This document shows positions 16,430-23,221 of a stretch of DNA of 23,221 nucleotides, one piece after another. The position numbers and the translations under genes are program-made. The stretch lies in NCBI GenBank assembly GCA_041672395.1, contig JBAYZS010000036.1:1-23221 (forward strand), given 5' to 3'. The notes under the pieces are model-generated. The model was given only the letters and a program-made list of their open reading frames with translations, made no database searches and was not told the origin of the DNA. Each line of letters starts with the position of its first letter. The stretch's first letter is position 1. Source of the stretch: UBA5287 sp041672395 (lineage in GTDB: Bacteria; Bacteroidota; Bacteroidia; Bacteroidales; Dysgonomonadaceae).

Positions 16430-17941
16430 ATGTCAACACGTAGAGATTTTTTAAAAAAAGCAGCAATGGGAGCCGCAGGTTTAACCATAGTTCCCAGCAC
16501 TATATTAGGTAAAGCGGGAGGCTACACCGCCCCAAGTGATAAACTGAATATTGCCGGTATTGGAGTAGGCGGTATGGGTCGTCGTAATCTGTCCAATATG
16601 AAGACTGAAAATATAGTTGCCTTATGTGATATAGATTGGAGATATGCAGGCAAGACCTTCAAAGATTATCCACAAGCAAAACAGTTTAAGGACTGGAGAG
16701 AAATGTTTGACAAAATGGGTAAATCCATAGATGCAATTATGGTTGCCACCCCCGACCACACACACGCCGGAGTAGCAGCACATGCAATTACATTGGGTAA
16801 ACACACATATGTACAGAAACCACTGTCTCACAGTGTATATGAATCTCGCCTTCTTACAAATCTGGCTAAGAAATATAAAGTTGCAACCCAAATGGGTAAC
16901 CAGGGCAATTCTTTTGATTGGTGTCGTCAATTAGCAGAATGGGTTCAGTCGGGTATTATAGGAGATGTTTACGAGGCACACTGTTGGACCGACCGTCCTA
17001 TATGGCCTCAGGGTTTGTCTGAGCCAAAAGGTGGTATGGCCGTTCCTTCTACTCTCGATTGGGATTTATTTATCGGTCCGGCTAAAAAGCGTGCTTACGA
17101 TCCTGCATATACTCCATGGAACTGGAGAGGTTTCTGGGATTTTGGTACAGGAGCTTTAGGTGATATGGCATGCCATATTATGGACCCATTATATTGGGCT
17201 CTAGATCTTAAATATCCTATAAGTGTATCTGCTAATTCAACAATTTCTAATCTTTACTCTCCTCCACAGGCTCAAAAAGTTACTTATAAGTTTCCTGCTC
17301 GTCCTGCAAAAGGAAATGTGAGTATGCCGGAGTTAACAGTTCATTGGTATGATGGAGGCTTGGTACCTGACAGACCTGAAGAGTTGAAGGATGGAGAGAT
17401 GATGGGTGATCCTGATGGAGGAATAATCCTTGTGGGCACTAAAGGTAAAATTATGACCGGTTGTTACGGAATGAATTTAACATTACTTCCTATTTCCAGA
17501 ATGGAATACTTTAAACAACCAGAACCAACGCTTCCACGTATTGCGGGTGGTAATGGAAATATATGGTCAACCAATGCACACGAACAAGACTGGATTAGAG
17601 CTGCTAAAGAATCGCCTGAAAATAGAATAGAGTCATCATCTAATTTCCAATTTTCAGGTCCTTTCAACGAAATGGTTGTTATGGGTGTGCTGGCTACCAG
17701 ATTATCCGGTCTGCAGGGTCTACATCGTGAGTTGAAATGGGATGGAGAGAATATGAAATTCACGAATATTTCACCTACTGATAAAATAAAAATAGTTACA
17801 GTTGATGATTATTCGGTAATAGATGGTGATCCTAAATTCGACCGCCGATTTGCAGAATTTAATGCTCTTGACATGGCAAACGAATGGATTAAACACACCT
17901 ATCACAATGGATTTACTTTACCTGAAATGCCAAAAATTTAA
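16430..17941 (+). CDS. Tat-exported Gfo/Idh/MocA-family oxidoreductase
   Basis: I chose ATG at 16430 (503 residues), since the 13 codons before it overlap the previous gene and would bury the signal. The N terminus, STRRDFLKKAAMGAAG, is a textbook twin-arginine signal. A Rossmann NAD(P) motif, GIGVGGMG, begins at Gly43. VATPDHTHAGVAAHA and VQKPLSH (Lys130, family EKP motif) follow, then the alpha/beta domain with GALGDMACHIMD (His249, Asp252). The family oxidises or epimerises sugars at a hydroxyl carbon with tightly bound NAD(H). Some relatives (GH109) use the same step for glycoside cleavage. Tat export and adjacency to a lipoprotein TIM barrel resemble the Bacteroides thetaiotaomicron operon BT2156-BT2159, which I recall acts through 3-keto glycosides. 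Substrate and position of oxidation are inferred only. Confidence 0.9.
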   Translation: MSTRRDFLKKAAMGAAGLTIVPSTILGKAGGYTAPSDKLNIAGIGVGGMGRRNLSNMKTENIVALCDIDWRYAGKTFKDYPQAKQFKDWREMFDKMGKSIDAIMVATPDHTHAGVAAHAITLGKHTYVQKPLSHSVYESRLLTNLAKKYKVATQMGNQGNSFDWCRQLAEWVQSGIIGDVYEAHCWTDRPIWPQGLSEPKGGMAVPSTLDWDLFIGPAKKRAYDPAYTPWNWRGFWDFGTGALGDMACHIMDPLYWALDLKYPISVSANSTISNLYSPPQAQKVTYKFPARPAKGNVSMPELTVHWYDGGLVPDRPEELKDGEMMGDPDGGIILVGTKGKIMTGCYGMNLTLLPISRMEYFKQPEPTLPRIAGGNGNIWSTNAHEQDWIRAAKESPENRIESSSNFQFSGPFNEMVVMGVLATRLSGLQGLHRELKWDGENMKFTNISPTDKIKIVTVDDYSVIDGDPKFDRRFAEFNALDMANEWIKHTYHNGFTLPEMPKI

Positions 17942-17953
17942 AATAGATAACTA

Positions 17954-18802
17954 ATGAGAAAAACAATTAATTTAATATTTATGATTTCGGCACTGCTGAT
18001 GTTTTTCAGCTGTACTACATCAAAAAAGACAGCGGCCGAGAAAAAAGGATGGAACCTTTCTATGCAATCTTATACTTTCCATCTCTTCACAGTACCCGAA
18101 GCATTGGATAAAACAGCCCAACTAGGATTAAAATTTATTGAGATTTATCCCGGTCAGAAAATGGGACCTGAATTTGGTGATGCTACTTTCGGATATAATT
18201 TGACAGTAGAGCAACAGGAGCAGCTAAAAGAGTTGGCTAAATCCAAAGGCGTGAAGATAGTTTCATCTGGAGTATGGACAGCCACCAGAGATGAATGGAG
18301 TATGGTATTTCCTTTTGCTAAAGATATGGGAATGGAATTTATCAGTGCAGAACCAGCAAGAGAAGATTGGGATGTGGTTGAAAAACTTGCTCAACAGTAC
18401 GGAATTAAAGTAGCCACACATAATCATCCAAATGAAGCATCATATTGGAAACCAGAAATCTTGTTGGAACATATTGGAAACAGAAGTGAACTGTTGGGTT
18501 CTAGTGCCGATGTAGGGCATTTTAAGAGGATGAATGAAGAACCAATATCTTCACTCCAAAAGCTTGATGGAAGGTTAATAGCCCTTCATTTCAAGGATAT
18601 TGCACCGGAAGAAGCAACTGGTAAATTAGAAGATGTTGTTTGGGGTAAAGGTGTTTTGAATGTAAAAGGAATGCTTGAAGAACTAAAACGTCAGAACTTC
18701 AAAGGATACTTCACAATTGAATATGAGGCAAATTGGGAAAATAATTTACCGGAAATAAAGGAATCTATAGATTACTTTAATCAAATTGTAGAAGGATTAT
18801 GA
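17954..18802 (+). CDS. Lipoprotein xylose-isomerase-like TIM barrel (sugar isomerase/epimerase or lyase)
   Basis: This 282-residue protein is anchored by lipobox FFSC (Cys20), so it works in the periplasm or envelope despite belonging to a mostly cytoplasmic family (AP_endonuc_2, PF01261). The barrel starts at GWNLSMQSYTFHLF. Metal-ligand candidates are Glu133 (ISAEPA), His158 (THNHPN), Asp186 with His189 (SADVGH), His212 (LHFKD) and Glu256 (FTIEYE), a full set for a divalent-metal site. The family includes isomerases, epimerases and lyases acting on keto sugars. In this position, 12 bp after a Tat Gfo/Idh/MocA enzyme, it likely acts on the oxidised product, for example by epimerisation or beta-elimination, though this is inference. 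It is the last gene of the five-gene run. A 106-bp gap without a hairpin precedes the second SusC. Confidence 0.87.
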   Translation: MRKTINLIFMISALLMFFSCTTSKKTAAEKKGWNLSMQSYTFHLFTVPEALDKTAQLGLKFIEIYPGQKMGPEFGDATFGYNLTVEQQEQLKELAKSKGVKIVSSGVWTATRDEWSMVFPFAKDMGMEFISAEPAREDWDVVEKLAQQYGIKVATHNHPNEASYWKPEILLEHIGNRSELLGSSADVGHFKRMNEEPISSLQKLDGRLIALHFKDIAPEEATGKLEDVVWGKGVLNVKGMLEELKRQNFKGYFTIEYEANWENNLPEIKESIDYFNQIVEGL

Positions 18803-18908
18803 AATATAAAAGAAAAAATGGATTAAAAATAACTAGCATTAAGGATGTTGATTAAAATATCTATATATACATTGTTTTTTAAATTTATAAATACAAAAAA
18901 ATGAAAAG

Positions 18909-21900
18909 ATGAAAAAGAGTTTATTCAAAAGTTTATTCAAACTATCGTTTTTGTTATTATTTTTGATTGTTTGTACAACAACTCAAGCAACTACAAAAAT
19001 TAATGAAAACACACTGGAAAGTAGCCAAGATGGTACTTTGCAGATAAGAGGGAAAGTAACTGATCAAACTGGGCAGCCTCTTCCAGGAGCAAACGTCATG
19101 ATTGATGGAACTTCAAAAGGGGTAGTTACTGATATTGATGGCTATTATGTTATTGATGCAGTAAAAGGGAATGTGTTAAGATTCTCTTATATTGGTTTCG
19201 AAGACCAAACAATAGAAGTTGGTAGCAGATTGGCTATCGATGTCACACTTGGTGAAGCTACAACAATGCTTGAAGAAGCTGTTGTAGTAGGTATGGGGTC
19301 TCAAAGAAAAGCTAGTGTTATTGGATCTATTTCTTCCATTAAAACAGAAGCTCTTGATATTCCACAACGTTCATTAGTATCTGCATTGTCAGGTAAAATT
19401 GCAGGTGCTACAATTGTTCAAAGATCAGGTGAACCTGGATATGATAACGCATCTTTTTGGGTACGAGGTATTGCTACCTTAGGTGCAAACAAAAGTCCTC
19501 TTATTTTAGTGGACGGAGTTGAAAGAGACATGTCTAATATCGCAATTGAAGAAGTTGAATCTATATCCATTTTGAAAGATGCATCAGCAACTGCTGTTTA
19601 TGGAGTTAGAGCTGCCAATGGGGTTGTTTTAGTTACTACTCGTAAAGGGGTTGCACAAAAACCTGTAGTTGAGCTTAAACTCGAATCAGGGATGTCTGAT
19701 TTGCCCAACATGCCTAAGTTTGTTGGAGGTACTGACTATGCTAGACTTTACAACGAAGCAGCAGGTAGAGAAAATTATACCGAAGAATATATTGATTACT
19801 TAGAAAGAGGTGTTAACCGTTTCTTATACCCCAATGTTAACTGGTTTGATCAAATTTTCAAAGATTGGTCTAACAATTCCAATGCGAATGTCACTATTAG
19901 AGGTGGTGGAGAAAGAGCCCGATATTTTATAAGTGGTGGTTTTATGCAAGATCAAGGTAACTTAAAAGACTATGGGTTGAATGATTATAAAACAAATATT
20001 AATCTAAAAAGATACAATTTCAGATCAAATATTGATATTACAGTTACAAAATCAACAATTGTAAATCTAGAGTTAGGTGCTAATCTAACAGATATTCATG
20101 AACCAGGGGTGGGATCTAGAACACTTTATTCTACTTATTTTGGAAGCCCTTCAGATGAATTGTTTTATTGGTCATATTTAGCAACACCACTGTCAAATCC
20201 GGTTCGTCTACCTATTGGAAGAAAACCTGATGGTACAGTTGAATGGGGCTGGGGTGCACCTAGCCAAGTGGGAGAAGCAAATCCAGCAGAACGTTTACAT
20301 GGGTCTGGTTATAATACACGATTCAATACAGAAATAATGAGTCAGTTTATTTTAAATCAAGATCTTTCTATGTTATTAGATGGATTGAATTTTAAAGCTT
20401 TTTTCTCTTTTGACTCTAATAGTAATACATATCAACGAAGGAATAAGAATGCAACAACTTATGCTGTTGACGGTGTTGATGATGAAACTGGTGATCTAAT
20501 TGTTAAAGAGATTGACATGGGACAAGAGTTCCTTGGATATTCTAGAGATGCTGGCTCAAATAGAGCGATTGAATCAAAAGCGCAATTAAACTACGACAAG
20601 TTATTCAACACAGAACATCGCGTTGGGGGAATGTTCATGTATTATCAACGCGACTTTATAAATGGAACAGCAGGTAGTTCTATTATGGCACTTCCTTATA
20701 GAAAACAGGGTGTTGCATTTAGAGGAACATATGCTTTTAAAGATACTTACTTTGGAGAATTCAATATTGGTTATAATGGATCTGAAAATTTCCCAAGTGA
20801 TAAACGTTATGGTTTGTTTCCTGCAGGTGCAATTGGTTACCTTATTTCTAATGAACCATTTTGGGATGTTAATAAAATAAGTCTATTGAAATTTAGAGCA
20901 TCTCTTGGTTTAGTTGGTTCAGATGCACTTCCTAACAACCTCAGATATGGTTATTTATCTACATGGGGTGGTGGTCTAGGTGGTTATGCATTTGGTTTTA
21001 ACCCAACTTCTGTAGGCGGTGTTGGAGAAGCTCAAGTTGGTGTTTCCAACTTGACATGGGAAAAAGGATTGAAAAAGAACATAGGTTTTGAACTTGGTTT
21101 ATTAGATAATGCTTTTACCATGGATGTTGATTATTTTCAAGAAAAAAGATCAGATATTTTAATACAGCGTGGATCATTACCAGCAATTGCAGGTTTTAAT
21201 CAAAATCCTTATGCGAATATGGGAATCATGGAAAATCAAGGTATAGAAACAACAGTTGAATTTAATAAAAATATTAACAAGCTTTTTTATAGGTTCTATG
21301 GTAACTTTGCCTTTACTCGTAACAAGATTATTGAAATGGATGAACCACAAATGGATTATGCATACCGTATGAGAACCGGTCATCCACTTGGACAACAATT
21401 TGGATTAATTGCAGAAGGTTTGTTTGCTGATCAAAATGAAATTGATAATAGTCCAGAACAAAAATTTGGAGTTGTTCGTCCAGGAGATGTGAAGTATAAA
21501 GACATTAATGATGACGGAGTAGTAGATGCGGATGATGAGACAGCAATAGGATATTCGAATGTACCTGAAATTATTTATGGATTTGGAACACAACTTATGT
21601 GGAAAGAAATTGATTTTGGAGTATTTTTCCGAGGACAATCTAGAGTTACATATGCATTGGGAGGATCTACATTTATACCTTTTAGTGAAGGTGTAGGTAA
21701 AGGAAACGTATTTGAAAAAGCATTGGATAGATGGACAGTTGAAAATCCAGATCCAAATGCATTTTATCCCAGACACTCAGATGGAAGATCAACTAATAAC
21801 TGGCAGAGTTCTACACGCAATATTTATGATGGAAGTTTACTAAGACTAGCTGATATTGAATTAGGTTATAGCTTTAAAAAGAAACATATATCCTTTATGG

Positions 21901-22049
21901 GCCTTAGTTCATTAAGAATACATGTTTTAGCTACTAACGTTGCTTTGTTTTCACCATGGAAAATGTGGGATCCTGAAACAGGCTCACCTAATGGAAACAA
22001 ATATCCAATCCCTAGAAAATTCAATTTTGGTATTAGAACAACATTTTAA
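18909..22049 (+). CDS. SusC/RagA-family TonB-dependent outer-membrane transporter (second pair)
   Basis: This 1046-residue SusC-type porin is distinct from the first one. The signal peptide ends near Ala27 (TTQA before TTK). The carboxypeptidase-like domain is at about 46-115 (GQPLPGANVMIDGTSKG, VVTDIDGYYVI), then LEEAVVVGMGSQRK, then the plug with ILVDGVERDM, SISILKDASATAVYG and RAANGVVLVTTRKG. The barrel carries a calcium-loop-like DINDDGVVDADD and ends in FGIRTTF. There is no STN domain. The start overlaps the stop of a three-codon ORF (ATG at 18901, TGA at 18910-18912), possibly only chance. Most arginine codons in the first third are AGA, unlike the first SusC. It probably belongs to the upstream operon or to a transcript starting in the 106-bp gap. 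A second transporter suggests a second ligand or a second size class of the same glycan. Confidence 0.96.
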   Translation: MKKSLFKSLFKLSFLLLFLIVCTTTQATTKINENTLESSQDGTLQIRGKVTDQTGQPLPGANVMIDGTSKGVVTDIDGYYVIDAVKGNVLRFSYIGFEDQTIEVGSRLAIDVTLGEATTMLEEAVVVGMGSQRKASVIGSISSIKTEALDIPQRSLVSALSGKIAGATIVQRSGEPGYDNASFWVRGIATLGANKSPLILVDGVERDMSNIAIEEVESISILKDASATAVYGVRAANGVVLVTTRKGVAQKPVVELKLESGMSDLPNMPKFVGGTDYARLYNEAAGRENYTEEYIDYLERGVNRFLYPNVNWFDQIFKDWSNNSNANVTIRGGGERARYFISGGFMQDQGNLKDYGLNDYKTNINLKRYNFRSNIDITVTKSTIVNLELGANLTDIHEPGVGSRTLYSTYFGSPSDELFYWSYLATPLSNPVRLPIGRKPDGTVEWGWGAPSQVGEANPAERLHGSGYNTRFNTEIMSQFILNQDLSMLLDGLNFKAFFSFDSNSNTYQRRNKNATTYAVDGVDDETGDLIVKEIDMGQEFLGYSRDAGSNRAIESKAQLNYDKLFNTEHRVGGMFMYYQRDFINGTAGSSIMALPYRKQGVAFRGTYAFKDTYFGEFNIGYNGSENFPSDKRYGLFPAGAIGYLISNEPFWDVNKISLLKFRASLGLVGSDALPNNLRYGYLSTWGGGLGGYAFGFNPTSVGGVGEAQVGVSNLTWEKGLKKNIGFELGLLDNAFTMDVDYFQEKRSDILIQRGSLPAIAGFNQNPYANMGIMENQGIETTVEFNKNINKLFYRFYGNFAFTRNKIIEMDEPQMDYAYRMRTGHPLGQQFGLIAEGLFADQNEIDNSPEQKFGVVRPGDVKYKDINDDGVVDADDETAIGYSNVPEIIYGFGTQLMWKEIDFGVFFRGQSRVTYALGGSTFIPFSEGVGKGNVFEKALDRWTVENPDPNAFYPRHSDGRSTNNWQSSTRNIYDGSLLRLADIELGYSFKKKHISFMGLSSLRIHVLATNVALFSPWKMWDPETGSPNGNKYPIPRKFNFGIRTTF

Positions 22050-22061
22050 TAATAAAGAATA

Positions 22062-23221
22062 ATGAAAAAATATATATTAAGTTTATTTATATTTCTACTG
22101 ATTGTCTTTTCGGGTTGTACTGACTTTTTAGAAAAATTGCCTGATGACATGAAAACAGATGATATGGTTTGGAGTTCAAGAAAGGAAACTGAAGGATACC
22201 TTGCCAATGTTTACGCAGCAATACCATTACACAATTTGCACCAAGATGATCCTTGGTTAGGATTATCTGATGAGATTGATTTAACTTGGACTGTATATAA
22301 CACATATCCTATAAATTTAGGTAATTGGACACCATCTTCAGGTTTTTATAATAAATATGCACTTTGGTATAGAGCAATTAGAGCTTCTTATGTTTTTGAG
22401 AACAATGTTGATAAAAACGGTGAGTTAAGTGACGCTTTAAAGACTCAATACAAAGCTGAAGTGAGATTTCTACGAGGATACTATTATTGGTTATTACTTC
22501 GTCAATACGGACCTATTGTATTACTAAAAGAGCAACAAGGCAATGAAGCTGATTTTGTTAATATGGCTCGTGCTCCTTTTGATGAGTGTGTTGAATATAT
22601 TGTTGAAATGATGGATTCTGCTGAAAAGGATCTACCACTTCATTGGTGGAATGATCAAAATATGATAGGAAAACCAAACAAAATAATTTGTAAATCGGTA
22701 AAGGCGATAGTACTTACATATGCAGCTAGTCCTCAATGGAATGGTAATAAAGACTACACTGACTTTAAAAACCTTGATGGAACACCGTTAGTTAACACAT
22801 CTTACGATGAAAATAAATGGAAAAGAGCCGCAGAAGCAAGTCTTGAAGTTATTAAAATATCTGAAAATAATCCTGATGCAAAACTTCGTTTGTATAGAAA
22901 TAATGAAGATGGTGGAGGAGCTTTTAATCCATATAAATCATTAGTTGATGTACAACTGAAAAAATGGAATAGTGAAATTATTTTTGGAGCATATGGTGCC
23001 TATAATACAGAAGCTTGGATGATTCATGCTTCACCAGGTCCAAATAACTTGGGAGGAGTAGGTCCAACCCAGCGTGTTGTTGACGCGTTCTTGATGGAAA
23101 ACGGAAAAACAATTGAAGATCCGACATCAGGATATATAGAAACCGGATTTTCAACAACACCAAATCAGCATTGGAATCCTAACAATAGAGTTATAAATAC
23201 AGATGCTGGTCGCAAACAGAT
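22062..23221 (+). CDS. SusD/RagB-family surface glycan-binding lipoprotein (second pair), cut by the window edge
   Basis: The frame starts at ATG 22062, 12 bp after the second SusC, and stays open for 386 codons to the right edge, so the C terminus is missing. The lipoprotein signal has lipobox FSGC with Cys19, then TDFLEKLPDD, the usual SusD beginning. AEVRFLRGYYYWLLLRQYGP is the strongly conserved SusD helix, matching the first pair's VNFLKAYYHFILIQHYGP. KSVKAIVLTYAASPQWNGN is the second TPR-like marker. The visible part ends in the ligand-contacting region. No frame disruption is seen. It is the lid for the second SusC, and its ligand is unknown. Confidence 0.95.
   Translation, partial: MKKYILSLFIFLLIVFSGCTDFLEKLPDDMKTDDMVWSSRKETEGYLANVYAAIPLHNLHQDDPWLGLSDEIDLTWTVYNTYPINLGNWTPSSGFYNKYALWYRAIRASYVFENNVDKNGELSDALKTQYKAEVRFLRGYYYWLLLRQYGPIVLLKEQQGNEADFVNMARAPFDECVEYIVEMMDSAEKDLPLHWWNDQNMIGKPNKIICKSVKAIVLTYAASPQWNGNKDYTDFKNLDGTPLVNTSYDENKWKRAAEASLEVIKISENNPDAKLRLYRNNEDGGGAFNPYKSLVDVQLKKWNSEIIFGAYGAYNTEAWMIHASPGPNNLGGVGPTQRVVDAFLMENGKTIEDPTSGYIETGFSTTPNQHWNPNNRVINTDAGRKQ

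Noticed and set aside
16622..16930. A 102-codon minus-strand open frame
   Set aside because: It is a shadow of the Gfo/Idh/MocA gene; no signal, domain or promoter supports it.
12057..18802. A complete sialic acid catabolic (nan) operon
   Set aside because: An AGE-type epimerase and a sialidase-fold protein are present, but no N-acetylneuraminate lyase, sialate esterase or NanT-type permease is visible, so the label would go beyond the evidence.
18803..18908. A separate promoter for the second SusC (TACATTG near 18868-18874, TTG near 18848)
   Set aside because: The match to TAnnTTTG is imperfect and the spacing to TTG is short. With no terminator upstream, read-through is equally likely.
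21405..21776. A 123-codon minus-strand open frame rich in Cys, Ser and Phe
   Set aside because: It lies wholly inside the second SusC barrel on the opposite strand. Its composition is typical of a shadow frame.
1..23221. tRNA, rRNA, CRISPR array or phage genes
   Set aside because: No cloverleaf-like sequence, regular direct-repeat array, or structural or integrase gene was found on reading both strands.

Overview
The window looks like chromosomal DNA from an AT-rich member of the Bacteroidota, most likely order Bacteroidales. The evidence is two SusC/SusD outer-membrane glycan-uptake pairs, many exported lipoproteins with short lipoboxes, starts without Shine-Dalgarno sites, and TAnnTTTG-type -7 promoter boxes. 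Genus cannot be fixed from the sequence. All intact genes lie on the + strand and form a polysaccharide utilization locus (PUL) in two halves.

First half (about 1-10575): a -7-like box, a roughly 200-nt leader, then five tightly spaced genes. They are SusC, SusD, two large surface-type lipoproteins of the kind that accompany SusCD pairs (DUF4959/DUF5000-like and DUF4998-like), and a lipoprotein with a sialidase-type Asp-box propeller and a C-terminal carbohydrate-binding-like domain. A 16-bp perfect hairpin plus T-tract closes this unit. The propeller protein is the only obvious glycosidase-like protein in the window.

Boundary (10666-12056): a dead, internally deleted IS4-type element with inverted repeats and decayed flanking direct repeats, followed by an AT-rich leader with -7-like boxes.

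Second half (12057 to the end): a sugar-porter MFS permease, an N-acylglucosamine 2-epimerase-type (AGE) enzyme, a Tat-signal FAD oxidoreductase, a Tat-signal Gfo/Idh/MocA oxidoreductase, and a lipoprotein xylose-isomerase-like TIM barrel, with gaps of 9-25 bp. After 106 bp comes a second SusC and a SusD that runs off the right edge.

Proposed working: the SusCD pairs and accessory lipoproteins bind and import oligosaccharides across the outer membrane. The propeller protein may trim them. The exported FAD, Gfo and TIM-barrel enzymes may then process sugars by oxidation in the periplasm. The MFS permease takes the released monosaccharide into the cytoplasm, where the AGE enzyme epimerises it. 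A sialic acid or N-acetylhexosamine theme is possible (sialidase fold plus AGE), but no sialate lyase, sugar kinase or PUL regulator is present, so the substrate is unproven. The most novel part is the exported redox plus TIM-barrel cassette at 14701-18802.
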